Positions 22,786-33,354 of a stretch of DNA of 64,000 nt are shown piece by piece. Numbering within the stretch: position 1 is the stretch's first letter; every line of letters begins with the position of its first letter. The stretch spans positions 22,679,019 to 22,743,018 of the forward strand of contig CM049306.1 in the NCBI GenBank assembly GCA_026874595.1, read 5' to 3'. The position numbers and the translations under genes are program-made. The DNA is from Sipunculus nudus. Its lineage: Eukaryota; Annelida; Sipuncula; Golfingiida; Sipunculidae. The notes under the pieces are model-generated. The model was given only the letters and a program-made list of their open reading frames with translations. It was not told the DNA's origin and did not search any database.

Positions 22786-23189
22786 TGTATTATTTACAGT
22801 TGTATTCTGGTGTTATTAGAAACAATTAAAAATGAATTAATTAACATAATTAAATATGTATTCAGGTCTTGTTATAGAAGCAATACGAGGGCAAGGTCAA
22901 ATTTCCATTGCAGGCGACTGGGGAGCATAAATCACCTATTACTACTCACTTACTAACCTGGATCGTAGATAGATAGTGCTTAATAATAAATTTAAGGTTT
23001 TTTTTTCTTCAGTTCCTTGTTTGACTGATGCGTTACCATGGAAACGACCCTTGGGTTCGAACCCATCACCAGCTTATCATCACACAAGCAGAATATGATG
23101 GCTGACTATCCTGACTATGAGTCAAGAAAAATAATGATATAAACTAAATAATAATATAAATAATTAGAGGCTTAGTCTAATCCCCACCG

Positions 23190-23830
23190 TCTTTGGTCCA
23201 GTGTTTTTCTTCATACGGTTTCAACATCCGCGGTGCATGTAGTTAGTCATTAAATTCGCCGCTAGATGACAGTAATAACGACCTGTGCTCCGACGTAATG
23301 CGCCTTGCATGATCAGGGCTAGATGAGTCAAAAGAAAACATAGCACAGCATCGTTTAGACACTTGGAGGTACTTGTGCGTCCCATGTTCCAGTTTAAAGT
23401 AGATCACAAATATACTTTGAAGAAGTTTAAAAATGGGATTCAGAGAATCACCAACTCCTTTAAAGGTGGAGTGACGTTTAAATATATGTAAAAATTATTA
23501 ATTCTCCCATCCATCACTCCAGTCACCCAGGTCGTTGTTCAAGCTGGATACCAATGTTGCCCTTCAGAGATTTAGAATTGTCTCTGGTCCAGTGGTTTTC
23601 TTAATCTGGTTTAACATCATTTCAGGTGCATGTAGTTAGTTATTCAATTCGCCACTAGGTGGCAGTTATCACGATCTGTGCTCCAATAAATTGCGCCTTA
23701 CTTGACTAGATGAGCCAGATAATCCTATCTCCAGTCCAAGCACTACATCTTTTAGACAGGGTGGAGACACTTGTTCATCCCATATTGCACTTTAAAGTTT
23801 ATCACAAAATTATAGGAGAATTACAAAGGG
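23190..23830 (+). repeat. Two-copy tandem duplication, about 390-bp period
   Basis: 23190-23430 and 23579-23830 match in order: GTCCAGTG, GGTGCATGTAGTTAGT, ATTCGCCRCTAGRTG, CTGTGCTCC, TGCGCCTT, CTAGATGAG and TTTAAAGT.ATCACAAA. Non-coding. Confidence 0.75.
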
Positions 23831-24185
23831 AGCGACAAAAGCCTTCCTGTACAGCATTCAAAGGAAATCCTGTAAGATTTGTAGGTAAAAGTTAAATAAA
23901 AAAAATAAATAGCATTAGTTCAAAGCTTGAAACTTAGTGGTTATGACAAACAAATACGGCAAGTAAAACATAAGTACTCTAGTCCTCAATTCAGCCGTGT
24001 CATACCTTGAGACCAATGTATAAAAAGGGTATTTAAAAGAAAAACTGAGGACACTTTTATCATGCGGTGAAAAGAAACACGTCTGTTTTCTCACTGAATT
24101 TACCTCTGTGCGCATGTTCAATGTAAACGGTAACATGAACAAATGGAACGTGTGCACGCGCTTCTCAGGAGGATACTTTATCAAT

Positions 24186-25001
24186 TAAGATAAGATAAAG
24201 ATAAGACAAGATAAGATAACATTTATTAGCCTTCAGTTGCAGGAATTTGTCGTTAACTTGCAATTCATTACATAAAAATAAATAAGTAAATAAATAAACA
24301 CATTGAAAATAATACATAAAAATACATAATAAATCGCACGTAACATATTGACTATGCATGTAAAAATAAGCATGTAAAAATGATAAAACAGATAATTCTG
24401 CAGGTAAAACACATAATTTAAAACATTAAATTTCTAAGAGGATTGTGAGTTAAAAAGTTTAATACTGTATGATACGAGAGATTTTTTTAAACGAGTTGTT
24501 CTGCAGAATATTGTATCTAGACGTTTACCTGAAGGTTAAAAAACGGAACTCTGAATATAGGGGATGTGTTTTGTCATTCATGACTTTTGATATGAAGGCC
24601 ATTGTTTTGGTTTCACAGATTTTCTGGTGTGTTGCAAGAGAAGTACTACTTATTCTACAACTTCTCTTCTTGGTATTATTTAATTGTTTCTTTAACTTAT
24701 CAGATATATTTGTAAACCAGCACTCCAGATAATAAGTATGGACACTAGAAATTACGAAATTATAAAACATGGAAATTATGGTTTTGTCAATATTAAGCTT
24801 TCTTAGATAATAAAGGTAATATAATCTTTTGTTTGCTTTCTTGGATTGATTCAACACATGTTCTTTCCAATTCAGATTTCTGTCAATAAAAAATCCTAAG
24901 TATTTATAATTTTCTATAATATCGACATCTTCATTTTTGATAGCAACTGGTGTAATTACAGATTTTGATCTCCTAAAATCAAAGACTATCATTCTGTTCA
25001 A
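24186..25001 (-). mobile_element. 3' end of a non-LTR retrotransposon with microsatellite tail
   Basis: A minus-strand frame at 25001-24525 encodes the end of a LINE reverse transcriptase. It is followed by a 3'UTR that ends in TTATC-type repeats (24219-24186, reading as TAAGA units on the plus strand), the kind of short-repeat tail seen on CR1/L2/RTE-like LINEs in place of poly-A. The 5' part is missing: upstream of 25001 the frame loses similarity, as expected for 5' truncation at target-primed integration. Confidence 0.7.
24525..25001 (-). pseudogene. LINE reverse transcriptase C-terminal fragment (158 codons)
   Basis: Hallmarks of the RT thumb and connection region: a 'VFDFRR' start, the phrase 'YKYLGFFIDRNLNWKEHV' near residues 32-50, then 'KKANKRLYYLYYLRKLNI' and a 'MFYNFVISSVHTYYLECW' segment. 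The catalytic palm with the YxDD motif is absent because the copy is 5'-truncated, so it cannot be active. The clade is uncertain. Confidence 0.7.
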
Positions 25002-25599
25002 CTGGACCTGGTCAGTAGTGTCTGATAAAATATTAAAAAAATATGTTTAACAAAGCTGTGACCAGAAATTTATGTACAGAACGCCTTTTGTCCACAGCTA
25101 GTATTATCACTATACGTCTGTAAGGGTATGGTGCAAGAGTGGCCCCAAAACGTGTTTGCATTCATTTATTTGGCCCATATTTCCAGGTTCATTCGTGCAT
25201 AAGTGGCCGCGCATTTGTGAGAATTTCTTGATGACGTTCATGTTTACGGACCATTTTCCGGATCCACACCAAAATCTAATCCGACTCTCTCCTGCCTGAA
25301 AATTTCATGAGATTCCGTTCATGTTTGCGTTATTTTGTGAACAAATACACTCAAACAGACACATGAATGGGGATGGACGCATACCCTTTTGGCGGAGGCA
25401 AATAAATACTTTCACCTGCAGTCCTGCACAATCTTATAGCAACAGACCCCTATATTATGTCTTTAAATACGGTAAGGCTTATCGGAAATTTAAATGCTGA
25501 GATGCAAGTGTTCGAAAAACAATCTCAGAGCTTTATCACACATACGCTGAGAATCAGCCAAAGTGATGACCCAGATACAGGGTTCGAGATTCTGGTATC

Positions 25600-26000
25600 C
25601 AAGATCTAAGGACATGCAAAATTATTCGTCAAAACATTCCTGAGATAAAATTATCAATGTACGAATATGTAATTATAGGCAGCGCCACCTGTCATGTATA
25701 TGAGAAAGCATGCCAAATTTCAGAAATTTTATTTGAACGGCTCCTGAGAAAGGTGTGATTTTCACCAAACTAGGACCTACAGATAGACGCCAGATGAAAT
25801 TGTTTGTTGGTGGCGCAACCGGTCTTGAATACAAGATAAAACATTACAAGAACTATGGACATTCAGATGGATATATCACACCACTCCTGAAATAAGTGCT
25901 TGAATGTATTCTCCAAATACGTGATTGTAGATGGCGCCACCAGTCTTCTTTACGAAAAATCTATCAGAGATTGATCAACAGAAATCGGCGAAAAATATAG
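25600..26000 (-). repeat. Degraded copy of the GGCGCCACC repeat family
   Basis: Phrases such as GGCGCCACCAGTCTT, CTCCTGAGA, AAGATCTAAGGACATGCAAAA and repeated 'GCGCCACCTGTCATG' resemble the monomers at 37690-38880, with a rough period near 130 bp. Too diverged to bound precisely. Confidence 0.5.
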
Positions 26001-26335
26001 TATCCGCAAAAGACTATTTTGGAGGAATCAATTAAAGTGGTACCGTCTATGTTTTAATGAGAACAGGAGCGCTTTTTATGTGTTTGTCTGATTCGTTCAA
26101 ATCTATTTTTATTAACAAAAGGGGAATTTCTATTAGTGTTGGGAGGAATATTGTTTTCATATCAGATACAACAGGTACATCAGCCGTTATCATCCAAGAT
26201 GGTATGATAAAGGATCAATCATATAGCGTGATTGATATGCAATAGTTCAGTATTAAAGATAATCTACCAAGGTCACTATTACATATAACTATAGGTTTTA
26301 TGAACAGGCGAACTGATTAAAGTATTCATTATTCA

Positions 26336-26689
26336 TTATGTAGATATTAAATCACTTTGGGTACGGCCCATGGGCATCGGCGCCGTCTTGAGATGACGAC
26401 CTGTTGCTAATCCTGGTCTTGTAGAGAACTCGAACCCTTGAATCCGGGTAATTCTCATAACTGAACTGAATGCGAGATCATGAATCGAATACTGTGGAAG
26501 TAGTTTTGTTAGCGGGATTTTAAATTTCTCGCTTTTGGCGGAAGCTAGATTTTCACCAAATAAAGAACCCGCGTTATTTTGATACGATCGTTCGGAAGAC
26601 GATCGTTCTCGCCTTACACATAGTAACTTGGGTCTTTTAATCCCTCTGTGCGGGGTCGCCTGGGTTGAGGCATCTTCAACTATATGCAA
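26336..26689 (-). CDS. Possible terminal exon, unrecognised protein
   Basis: A 117-codon minus-strand open frame. Just upstream of codon 3 the minus strand reads a pyrimidine-rich run ending CATATAG, a plausible splice acceptor, so translation could begin in an earlier exon rather than at the frame's own Met. The peptide is basic and Ser-rich at its start (RERSSSERS) and more ordered later (SIHDLAFSSVMRITRIQGFEF). I recognise no domain. It may be a real terminal exon or a remnant of a mobile element; no clear polyadenylation signal follows. Confidence 0.3.
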   Translation of the reverse strand: MHIVEDASTQATPHRGIKRPKLLCVRRERSSSERSYQNNAGSLFGENLASAKSEKFKIPLTKLLPQYSIHDLAFSSVMRITRIQGFEFSTRPGLATGRHLKTAPMPMGRTQSDLIST

Positions 26690-26806
26690 AGGGAAAAATA
26701 AACATAAACGTAAGTTATATGATAAAACTTAATAAAGTTTAATTTAACAAAAGATTAATATACAAAAATGTAGTAAATTATATAAACATAATAATAGATA
26801 CACTAA

Positions 26807-26810
<4 letters not shown>

Positions 26811-26842
<32 letters not shown>

Positions 26843-26872
26843 CATAATAATCATAATAATCATAATAATCAT
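26811..26872. repeat. (ATA/ATC)n microsatellite
   Basis: ATA units grade into ATCATA units, read directly. Confidence 0.9.
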
Positions 26873-27105
26873 AATTTAATGATAAATATAAAATTAATAA
26901 TAATATAACAATACAGTAAAAGTGTAAACGGATTATATTAAATAAGACCAAATAAACTAATTCAGAGGGTAAAAACATTAAAACAAGGAGTGACCCCCTA
27001 AATTATAATTTGACAAATTATAAATATTAAACGGTCAGAAAACTAAAAGAAAATATAGTACCGAAAGTAATGCAAATAGAAGAAATCATTAGAAACCGAA
27101 TCAGA

Positions 27106-27106
<1 letters not shown>

Positions 27107-27155
<49 letters not shown>
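27107..27155. repeat. (ATA)n microsatellite
   Basis: About 16 AAT/ATA units; the Tyr-rich minus-strand frame is an artefact. Confidence 0.9.
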
Positions 27156-27156
<1 letters not shown>

Positions 27157-27949
27157 CAAAAATAATAATAATGATGATGAAAGGTAAGATCATAATTAGA
27201 AATAATACTGAAGAAACAAAGTGATAAAGTAGAGAGGGATGAAGTGACAGAAGCAATATAGTAAAATAAAGTGGGAAGAAAAACATTTCGTGATCACCAG
27301 TGACTATAAGTAGGGCTTATTATAATACAGAGATTAATGCTAATAGTGTGCCAGGTGACCTTCGTCTTGACTGAGGCCATTTTTTACACGGTTTATTTTG
27401 TTTATGAATTTCAATTCCCAAATTTGTCTTTACCTTGTGTCCGTGAGATCTCCCTTTAGTATGGGTATTCTCATATGCTCCGCATTGTGTCCAGATTTTG
27501 AGAAGTTATGATAATAATAATAGTTTATTAAGCCTTTAGAAGAAGAGTACATGTACATAAAACATAATAAAATAGAAAAGTAATAAGAACAATAAAACCA
27601 CTGATAAGACACCGTATTATACATAAAATCAATATATTAAAATGGTGTCAGAAGCATATTTAAGGTATATTTATTATAAGGGGCGTGACTGACCACTAAC
27701 TGCCGGACGGTATCCGACACTCCATCACTGACATCATATTTCAATTCCTTTTTTACCCTTTGCTTGTATCCCTTATCAAAAATATATTTGAGAAAACTTA
27801 TACCACATTTCAAACACGTTTTTTTTATCTTGCAATGAGATCAGTATGACCACTCAGTTTGCCACAAGCATGCATATTCAGTGAATATGTATAAAAAGGC
27901 CCTGCGCGAGAGTTATTACTAAAGATGGCGCATGTTAAATCAAGACCAT

Positions 27950-28366
27950 TTAATTCAACTGTTTTTGTATCCTACTTACATTCAGTGATTTCAAAATGGT
28001 GCCATATGCCAACACAGGCCTAATAGCTGTTTTCCACACATATGATAAAGAATCAACATCGCTTACAAAGTTTGAGAAACCAGCTCCTTGAAGACAATAA
28101 AATGCCCTCCTGCATGCATTTTTGCGGTCATCAATATGCTCCTTAGGATTAGAATTTGACAAAGTAACACCAAGATATCTCACACTTTTGCATTCAGTCA
28201 GCTTAACACCATCAAGTCGCCATTCAGGGCGAGGTTCTAGTGTACACTGCCTAAAAACGACACACTCAGTTTTCTGTGGATTAAACCAAAGACCGAGTTG
28301 TGTTATATACGCATCAGCTAAATCAATCATCTTTTGTAAACCAGAGGCAGTCAGACTTGTCAACAT
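27950..28366 (-). pseudogene. LINE RT thumb fragment
   Basis: 138 codons. The frame is open upstream of the Met and includes YADD when read from about 28390. It contains 'GLWFNPQKTECVVF', a typical post-YADD strand, and 'SVRYLGVTLSN'. A normal continuation past 'WKTAIRPVLAYG' is lost. Confidence 0.7.
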
Positions 28367-28404
28367 GAGATCGTCAGCATAAAAGAATACATTGTAAGAT
28401 ACAT

Positions 28405-28758
28405 TTATAATCTTGCGTTGATCGAATCTTGATAAAATAAATTAAAGAGAAAAGGGGAGGTTAGTCCTCCCTGACGTGTGCCCTTGGTAATTTTTATTGC
28501 CGCACTTAGCTGTGAACCCCATTTAATTTGAACTGATATTGATTTATAGCAGTTCACAATCAGTACCCAGCAGTGATCAGGTATAACATTCATAGCTTTC
28601 TTAAACAAAATAGCATGTGGTACAGCATCAAACGCACCCTCTGCATCTAATGAACATGTATAGACGGGAGAACCACGCTTGGAACAATACGTTATGACAT
28701 CATTAGCTAGGGAAGAGGCCATATTCGTACCTCTCCCTGCAACGAATCCGAATTGCAA
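28405..28758 (-). pseudogene. LINE RT palm fragment
   Basis: 117 codons with motif A (first catalytic Asp in SLDAEGAFD) and motif B (TRQGG). It is out of frame with the YADD-containing fragment downstream, so the enzyme is dead. Confidence 0.75.
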
Positions 28759-29516
28759 ATCACTAAATTCTTGGAAATTAGATACATCCTATATATGTAT
28801 TTCCATAATTTTCGATATCGTACATAAGATTGTATTAGGTCGATAATTTCTTGGTATAGTAGGATCTAGTGTTTTTTTTAAGTAAAGGTACCAATAACCC
28901 TTGATAAAAACAACCTGGCACAACGCCATATCTGATACACAGAGTAAACATTGTACTAATATAATTAATAATCTTAGATTGAATAGCACGCTTAAAATGT
29001 TAAGATACAATAGAAGTGTGTGCCCACTGGAGTCTGTTTTTGATTTGAGTTATTAGAGTGTCTATAGCCATTTGTTCTCATGCTAAATCTTTGACTAGTT
29101 TCGCCGATGAATATGGCTTAAGGACACAAACTACATGTTAATAAAGGGGCCCAATCACCTATAAAGCATGTTGAGTTAATACGAAAAATAGCTTCTTCCC
29201 ATAAAACAGTCTGTACCTGCCAAAATATTGCCCTGAAACTATTTGCATACTTCTGTAAAAGAATGTTAAAAGCAGTGAATCGGGCGCGATCGCAGATGTC
29301 AACATAAACACAGTGCGTCGGGCTGTGTGCTGCGCGGAGCCACAACACGTGCCAATCAGGAGATGCCCTGACTGACTTGGTTAAAAAAATGTAAAACAGT
29401 TATAATACTGGTTGAAACACCGCGTGTTTCCCCTCTTAATAGGAAGGCCTTGTTATGGTAAATAGACGGTGTTTACAATCACGCAGGGCTATAACAAGGT
29501 GTTAAACAGTTGTATG

Positions 29517-30123
29517 CTAGGAAATGAGACTGTGTGCTGGGATGGTTTTCCTGGGAAACTTTGGTATAAGGCAAAACTGAACTGATATTGTGAAAGAAAA
29601 GGAATGCTCCTTGTTATGTCCCTTTAAGTACACGGTTCCTTTGCTACTACATGTAAATTGGCCATTTATAGTGAAAGTTTTCCCGTTAATTTTGACAGTA
29701 TCTCCTCGGGAAATAAGTTGACATGCACGAAAGGCAGCGTGGTCTTGTGCATGGAAACGTACCATTTTGAACGTCTTTCGGGGTGATTTTGTTAAATTTT
29801 ACTAATAGGTTGCAAAGATATCTTGGTTGTTTATAGGCCAATATGGGTAGTTCTGGAAAGGTGGTAGAAAGGACAGGATCTGAAGTAAGAACGGGTTGTA
29901 ACTCCTGTGCAACTCTCTTTAAATGAGATGTGAGTGGACAACCATGCAGTGGTATTCGATTCAGTTCTTTTTTCAGAGTTTTCTTTAATAAATTTTCATG
30001 TGGGATTTTGGTGGCTTTGGCTATATGTTTATCTATGCTATGTCGTTTGTATCCCATGTTGATGAATGCTTTCTTCAGTTTGGGGAGTTGCTGATCCCTG
30101 TCAGTTTTTTCCGAGCAAACCCT
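29517..30123 (-). pseudogene. Penelope-like element fragment (post-RT linker)
   Basis: Two overlapping minus-strand frames (30057-29686 and 29765-29517) join by a frameshift near 29700. The first has 'HLKRVAQELQPVL', 'PELPILAYKQPRYLCNLLVK' and a Cys cluster (C-x5-C-x2-C). The second has 'KINGKTFTINGQFTCSSKGTVYL', which normally leads into the GIY-YIG endonuclease of Penelope-like elements. The endonuclease core itself is missing. Frame-compatible sequence runs upstream to about 30123 ('VCSEKTDRDQQLPKLKKAF'). Assigned from motif order; moderate confidence. Confidence 0.6.
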
Positions 30124-30591
30124 ATTATATCTTAGAGCTTTACTATGTCACCAGAGGACTGTGACGTAGTTATTGTATCGCGTGTTCTAGAGAGGACTAT
30201 AACCAGACGATTGTTTTGATAATTTATTGTTCATAAGTATGGAGTATCATGTTTAGATATTAGCGTGAGAATTTTGGTTAAAACAAACGTGTCTCATTTG
30301 ATGTTAATTTCAAAGCAGTTTAGTGATTAGAGAGCACACATGCTTCATTTGATGTTAATCTCGGTACAGCTTAATTTCGGCGGAGTCGTCTCTGTTTGGC
30401 GGTCTCTATAGCAACGAGGGTTTGTTGTAGATTTTGGAATACCATCTGTTTAGTTTAGTTTTCCCTGGATTTTTGTCTCTTGAGGCGTATCCTTGTTAGA
30501 ATTCATACTGTAATTGACGGCCGGCGTAATTGAAATCGGTGATTGGCCAGAAGACAAGCGGGAGTTGTGACGTTAGCAAGCATCTCTGGTT

Positions 30592-30746
30592 GATCGGAGT
30601 TTGTCCTAGTAGAGGCTATTATCGAAGTTTGTCCTAGTAGAATCGCCGTTCCTACAAGTAGAAAGTCTGATCGGAGTTTCTCCTAGTAGAAAGCCCGATC
30701 GGACTTTGTCCTAGTAGGATCGACAATTCTACTGGATCGGAGTTTA
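30592..30746 (+). repeat. Degenerate 22-bp repeat array
   Basis: GATCGGAGTTTGTCCTAGTAGA recurs at 30592, 30621 (variant), 30669, 30697 and, truncated, at 30735. Spacing is irregular. It precedes the (TA)n tract and could be terminal sequence of the neighbouring retroelement. Confidence 0.7.
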
Positions 30747-30747
30747 T

Positions 30748-30751
<4 letters not shown>

Positions 30752-30817
<66 letters not shown>
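30752..30817. repeat. (TA)n microsatellite
   Basis: About 33 TA units. Confidence 0.95.
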
Positions 30818-30820
<3 letters not shown>

Positions 30821-31374
30821 TGTCCTCATGATATCAAGTATGTATGTATATATTTCTTTCTTCTTTCAAGTAAAAGGGGCAATACGAAAATACGAGTAGT
30901 AACGGGTAACAAATGCATGGGCATGTCTGGATATCGCAACAAAAGGAAAGTTCTACTACAACTTTCCCGGGCGCGCGGTAAGCGGTATGCAAAACAGATT
31001 TAGTTATTTTATCAAAGAGGCGTTGACGGGCCCGCGGTACTCTCAGGGAAAAATAAAATCCGCAACCCGCGTGCGGTGGAGTGCTCATGGGCTCCAGTTA
31101 CCATGTACAGATGCAACGCGACCTAGCGGGATTTCACCTCATCGGGCCTGTTTTGCAGTGTTTTACCCATAGACAATTGAACATAGGCCTACAGATTACC
31201 GCCCGCAAAGTAAATGTCCCATGCGATATTATGTCCCATTCTGAAAACAGCGTTCTGCTGCCGCGAATCGCGTATATCGCGCGCCCGGTTAACTCGACAG
31301 ATTAAGCCTAGATATTTCTAATTTTATGTTCAAGATCATCCTGGAGAAATCCCTGGTATCCATACGTTAAGCCT
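30818..31374. other. CpG-rich non-genic stretch
   Basis: 31000-31300 has many CpG sites (for example GCGCGCGG, GGGCCCGCGG) but no frame I can support. Confidence 0.4.
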
Positions 31375-31577
31375 CAGGGACGGATCCAGGATTTAGGAAA
31401 AAGGGGAGGGGGTCCAACCCAGGAGGACAAAGGAAACCCCTAAAAAAAGGTCCTCAGATCTGAAAGGGGGGGGGTCCAGGCGGCAAATTTTGTCTGAAGC
31501 CGTTAAAAAAACGTTGATTCTGATGAAAAAAAGGGGGGGTCCGGACCCACTGCACCCCCCCCCCGGATCCCCTTCTG
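31375..31577. mobile_element. MITE-like element with CAGGGRCGGATCC ends, copy 2
   Basis: Same family as 17395-17569: it starts CAGGGACGGATCCAGG and ends GGATCCCCTTCTG, with G-runs and C-runs inside. A 5-bp direct repeat, AGCCT, flanks it (31370-31374 and 31578-31582). hAT elements normally make 8 bp, so the superfamily is open. Confidence 0.65.
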
Positions 31578-31680
31578 AGCCTAAGCGACCTGCTTCAAAT
31601 TAATTTAAATAGTATCCCACTCAGTTCTAATAATACTAGTTAACACATATACTTAAATTCCTTTTATTTTTTCACACAGC

Positions 31681-31772
31681 CAGGGGCGTCAATATAGGGG
31701 GGATGGGGTTATATAACCCCCCCCCCCACACACACACACACTTTTTAGCAAGGGGGGGGGGGGGGGGGAGGG
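31681..31772. repeat. CAGGGGCGTCAAT element head with poly-C, (CA)n and poly-G
   Basis: Starts CAGGGGCGTCAATATAGGGG, then a C-run into (CA)n and an 18-base G-run. Probably part of another small TIR element; the right end cannot be fixed. Confidence 0.5.
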
Positions 31773-31816
31773 GGATGATCTATGTAATCATCAGGCCTAC
31801 TGTTATTTTTATTTTA

Positions 31817-31886
31817 TTATTATAAATCATCAGGTCTAAATGCATCACGGACCTGTGTTGCATTTAGACCTGATGATTTATAATAA
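31817..31886. repeat. Perfect 28-bp hairpin with 14-nt loop
   Basis: The left arm 31817-31844 (TTATTATAAATCATCAGG...) and the right arm 31859-31886 are exact reverse complements. The 14-nt loop is TCACGGACCTGTGT. As RNA it would form a stable pre-miRNA-sized stem on either strand; as DNA it is a cruciform or mini-foldback. Confidence 0.9.
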
Positions 31887-33327
31887 GATAGGATGCAAGA
31901 TGGTTTGTGACGATCCTCTAAGAACACTCATTCAATATTTGTCATTGACATGTATGCTTCTCTGATATAAATTTTCGATGCGTCATTGCTGTGAGGCATT
32001 CACTTTTTGCGCCTATCCCAAGTGAATGAAAAATTCTGGCCCTGCGCTGCCAGGAACGAAGTTGCTCTGGCAGATTAAGGGAAAGCCCCACGAAGGGGAT
32101 TCCCAGGTCAAAATCATCATAGACCGTCCTAATTATGCACGAGACTGAAAATAGTTCTTAATGGCATCAGAACATCAAACTTATTATTTCGACTAAAACA
32201 AGTCATTGACTGTATAAAATGTAATTTTCTCTTGTTTTCTTTCATTCTAACTTGGCCGTTTCTTCGCAAACTGGCAGTGTGTCATTACAGACACCGAGCC
32301 GTGTACGTAATAATCTATGAACTCGTTCGGGTCAAGGTCAAGGGTAACAGCTGTGTAACTTACGTATTCGAACGCCTCAGAAGTGATACACAAGCAAACG
32401 GTAGGAATCCCTTCATTGAATACTTCACCATTTGTCCAAGTAACATATACAAAGTCCATACACACTTCACACGTAATTCTGTCAGCATCAAGCCCCTCAA
32501 CAAAACAGATTAGGTGATCTTTTTTCTAGCTGAACTGGGGGGCTGACGTCACTGTGACAGTCAGTGTTGTGAAGGCTGTGTGTGTGAAATCAGCTGATTT
32601 CATCAGTGTGCGTGCCCGCTGTCATCTGGATCACTAGGCCGTACTGCACTCCTGGTACACATAAACACATATATAAGAATCATTCTGTGTACGGGGTCAC
32701 ATTAAGCTCATACATTTTAGTGTTTACGATTCAGCAAGTTTCTGATACCAGTTCTAACTGGTAGCGGCAGGCGATAGAATCGATTGGATGTTGAAGTTGA
32801 ACTCTGCAAGTGTCTGACCAGTTATAATGATTATCTGTTGACCAACGGAAACTTCAAACCAGTTGTATAGAATTTTGGGTTCATGCCGCTTGTATCATAA
32901 ATAATTGTGGCACCCCTGCCAGAAACTGTGCACTTTTTTACAGACAGCACTCTTGTATTAGCATTACAGGCTTTGCCACTTTATGACGCAGTTGCAACCT
33001 GCATTGGGTGTTTTGACAGGAATACACGGATAGGAGCTGTGTAAACAGCATTCAGCAACAAAATATTTGTACTAATCACTTCAAGTGGTATTATATTTGA
33101 AGTGATATACCAGAATCAGATAACACCAGAGTTAATTCTTTTTGGTGAGGAGATTCCTGAGACAGTATTTTATGTTGAACAATTGGACAACATTTTATAA
33201 TCGGTTACATAAGCATTAAAGACCAGAACAAACTTCACAGCTGTGTGGTGCATATCAGTTCAGAAGACCAGCATATGGTTGTCAATTTTCAGTGACTGTG
33301 TTGACTGAAACCACTAAATAATTCAGA
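31887..33327 (+). promoter_or_regulatory. Probable promoter/5'UTR region of NT5C2
   Basis: No coding feature. If the exon at 33328-33354 is real, the start site lies here. A 10-bp perfect inverted repeat, ATCACTTCAA/TTGAAGTGAT, is at 33075-33084 and 33098-33107. CpG density falls sharply from about 33 kb onward. No TATA box can be assigned with confidence. Confidence 0.3.
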
Positions 33328-33354
33328 ATGCCTGAGTTGACAGAACCACTTCAG
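33328..33354 (+). CDS. NT5C2: Candidate first coding exon of NT5C2 (MPELTEPLQ)
   Basis: ATG at 33328 has A at -3 and an in-frame TAA nine bases upstream. Nine codons later, CAG is followed by the donor GTATGG. Joined to the acceptor at 60788/60789, the frame continues exactly in phase (CAG|AGC AAT ATG) into the certain NT5C2 frame. N-termini of this enzyme vary between animals, so homology cannot confirm it. The implied intron is 27.4 kb. A random ATG-donor pair with the right phase is possible; alternatively the ATG at 60795 starts the protein and this exon is 5'UTR or spurious. Confidence 0.35.

Larger units (their letters stand above)
27505..29130 (-). mobile_element. Decayed non-LTR retrotransposon carrying most of an RT domain
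   Basis: Reading the minus strand from 29130 down: weak similarity to the RT N-terminal region; 'DPTIPRNYRP' (motif 1, near 28850); 'FGFVAGRGT' and the motif-A block 'SLDAEGAFDAVPH' (28640-28750); 'KGTRQGG' (motif B); 'FYADDLML' (catalytic YADD, near 28375); and the thumb region down to 27950. At least two frameshifts break it: a poly-A slip near 28880 and one between motif B and YADD near 28400. The 3' end near 27505 finishes in a TTA-type short repeat. No endonuclease domain is seen, so the 5' part is missing. Confidence 0.75.

Noticed and set aside
22592-22819. 75-codon frame with a long Tyr-Ile repeat.
   Set aside because: Translation of an (AT)n microsatellite.
23030-23075. B-box-like GGTTCGAACCC on the plus strand.
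   Set aside because: No A-box at the right distance and no tRNA-like arms; a single 10/11 match is expected by chance in a genome this size.
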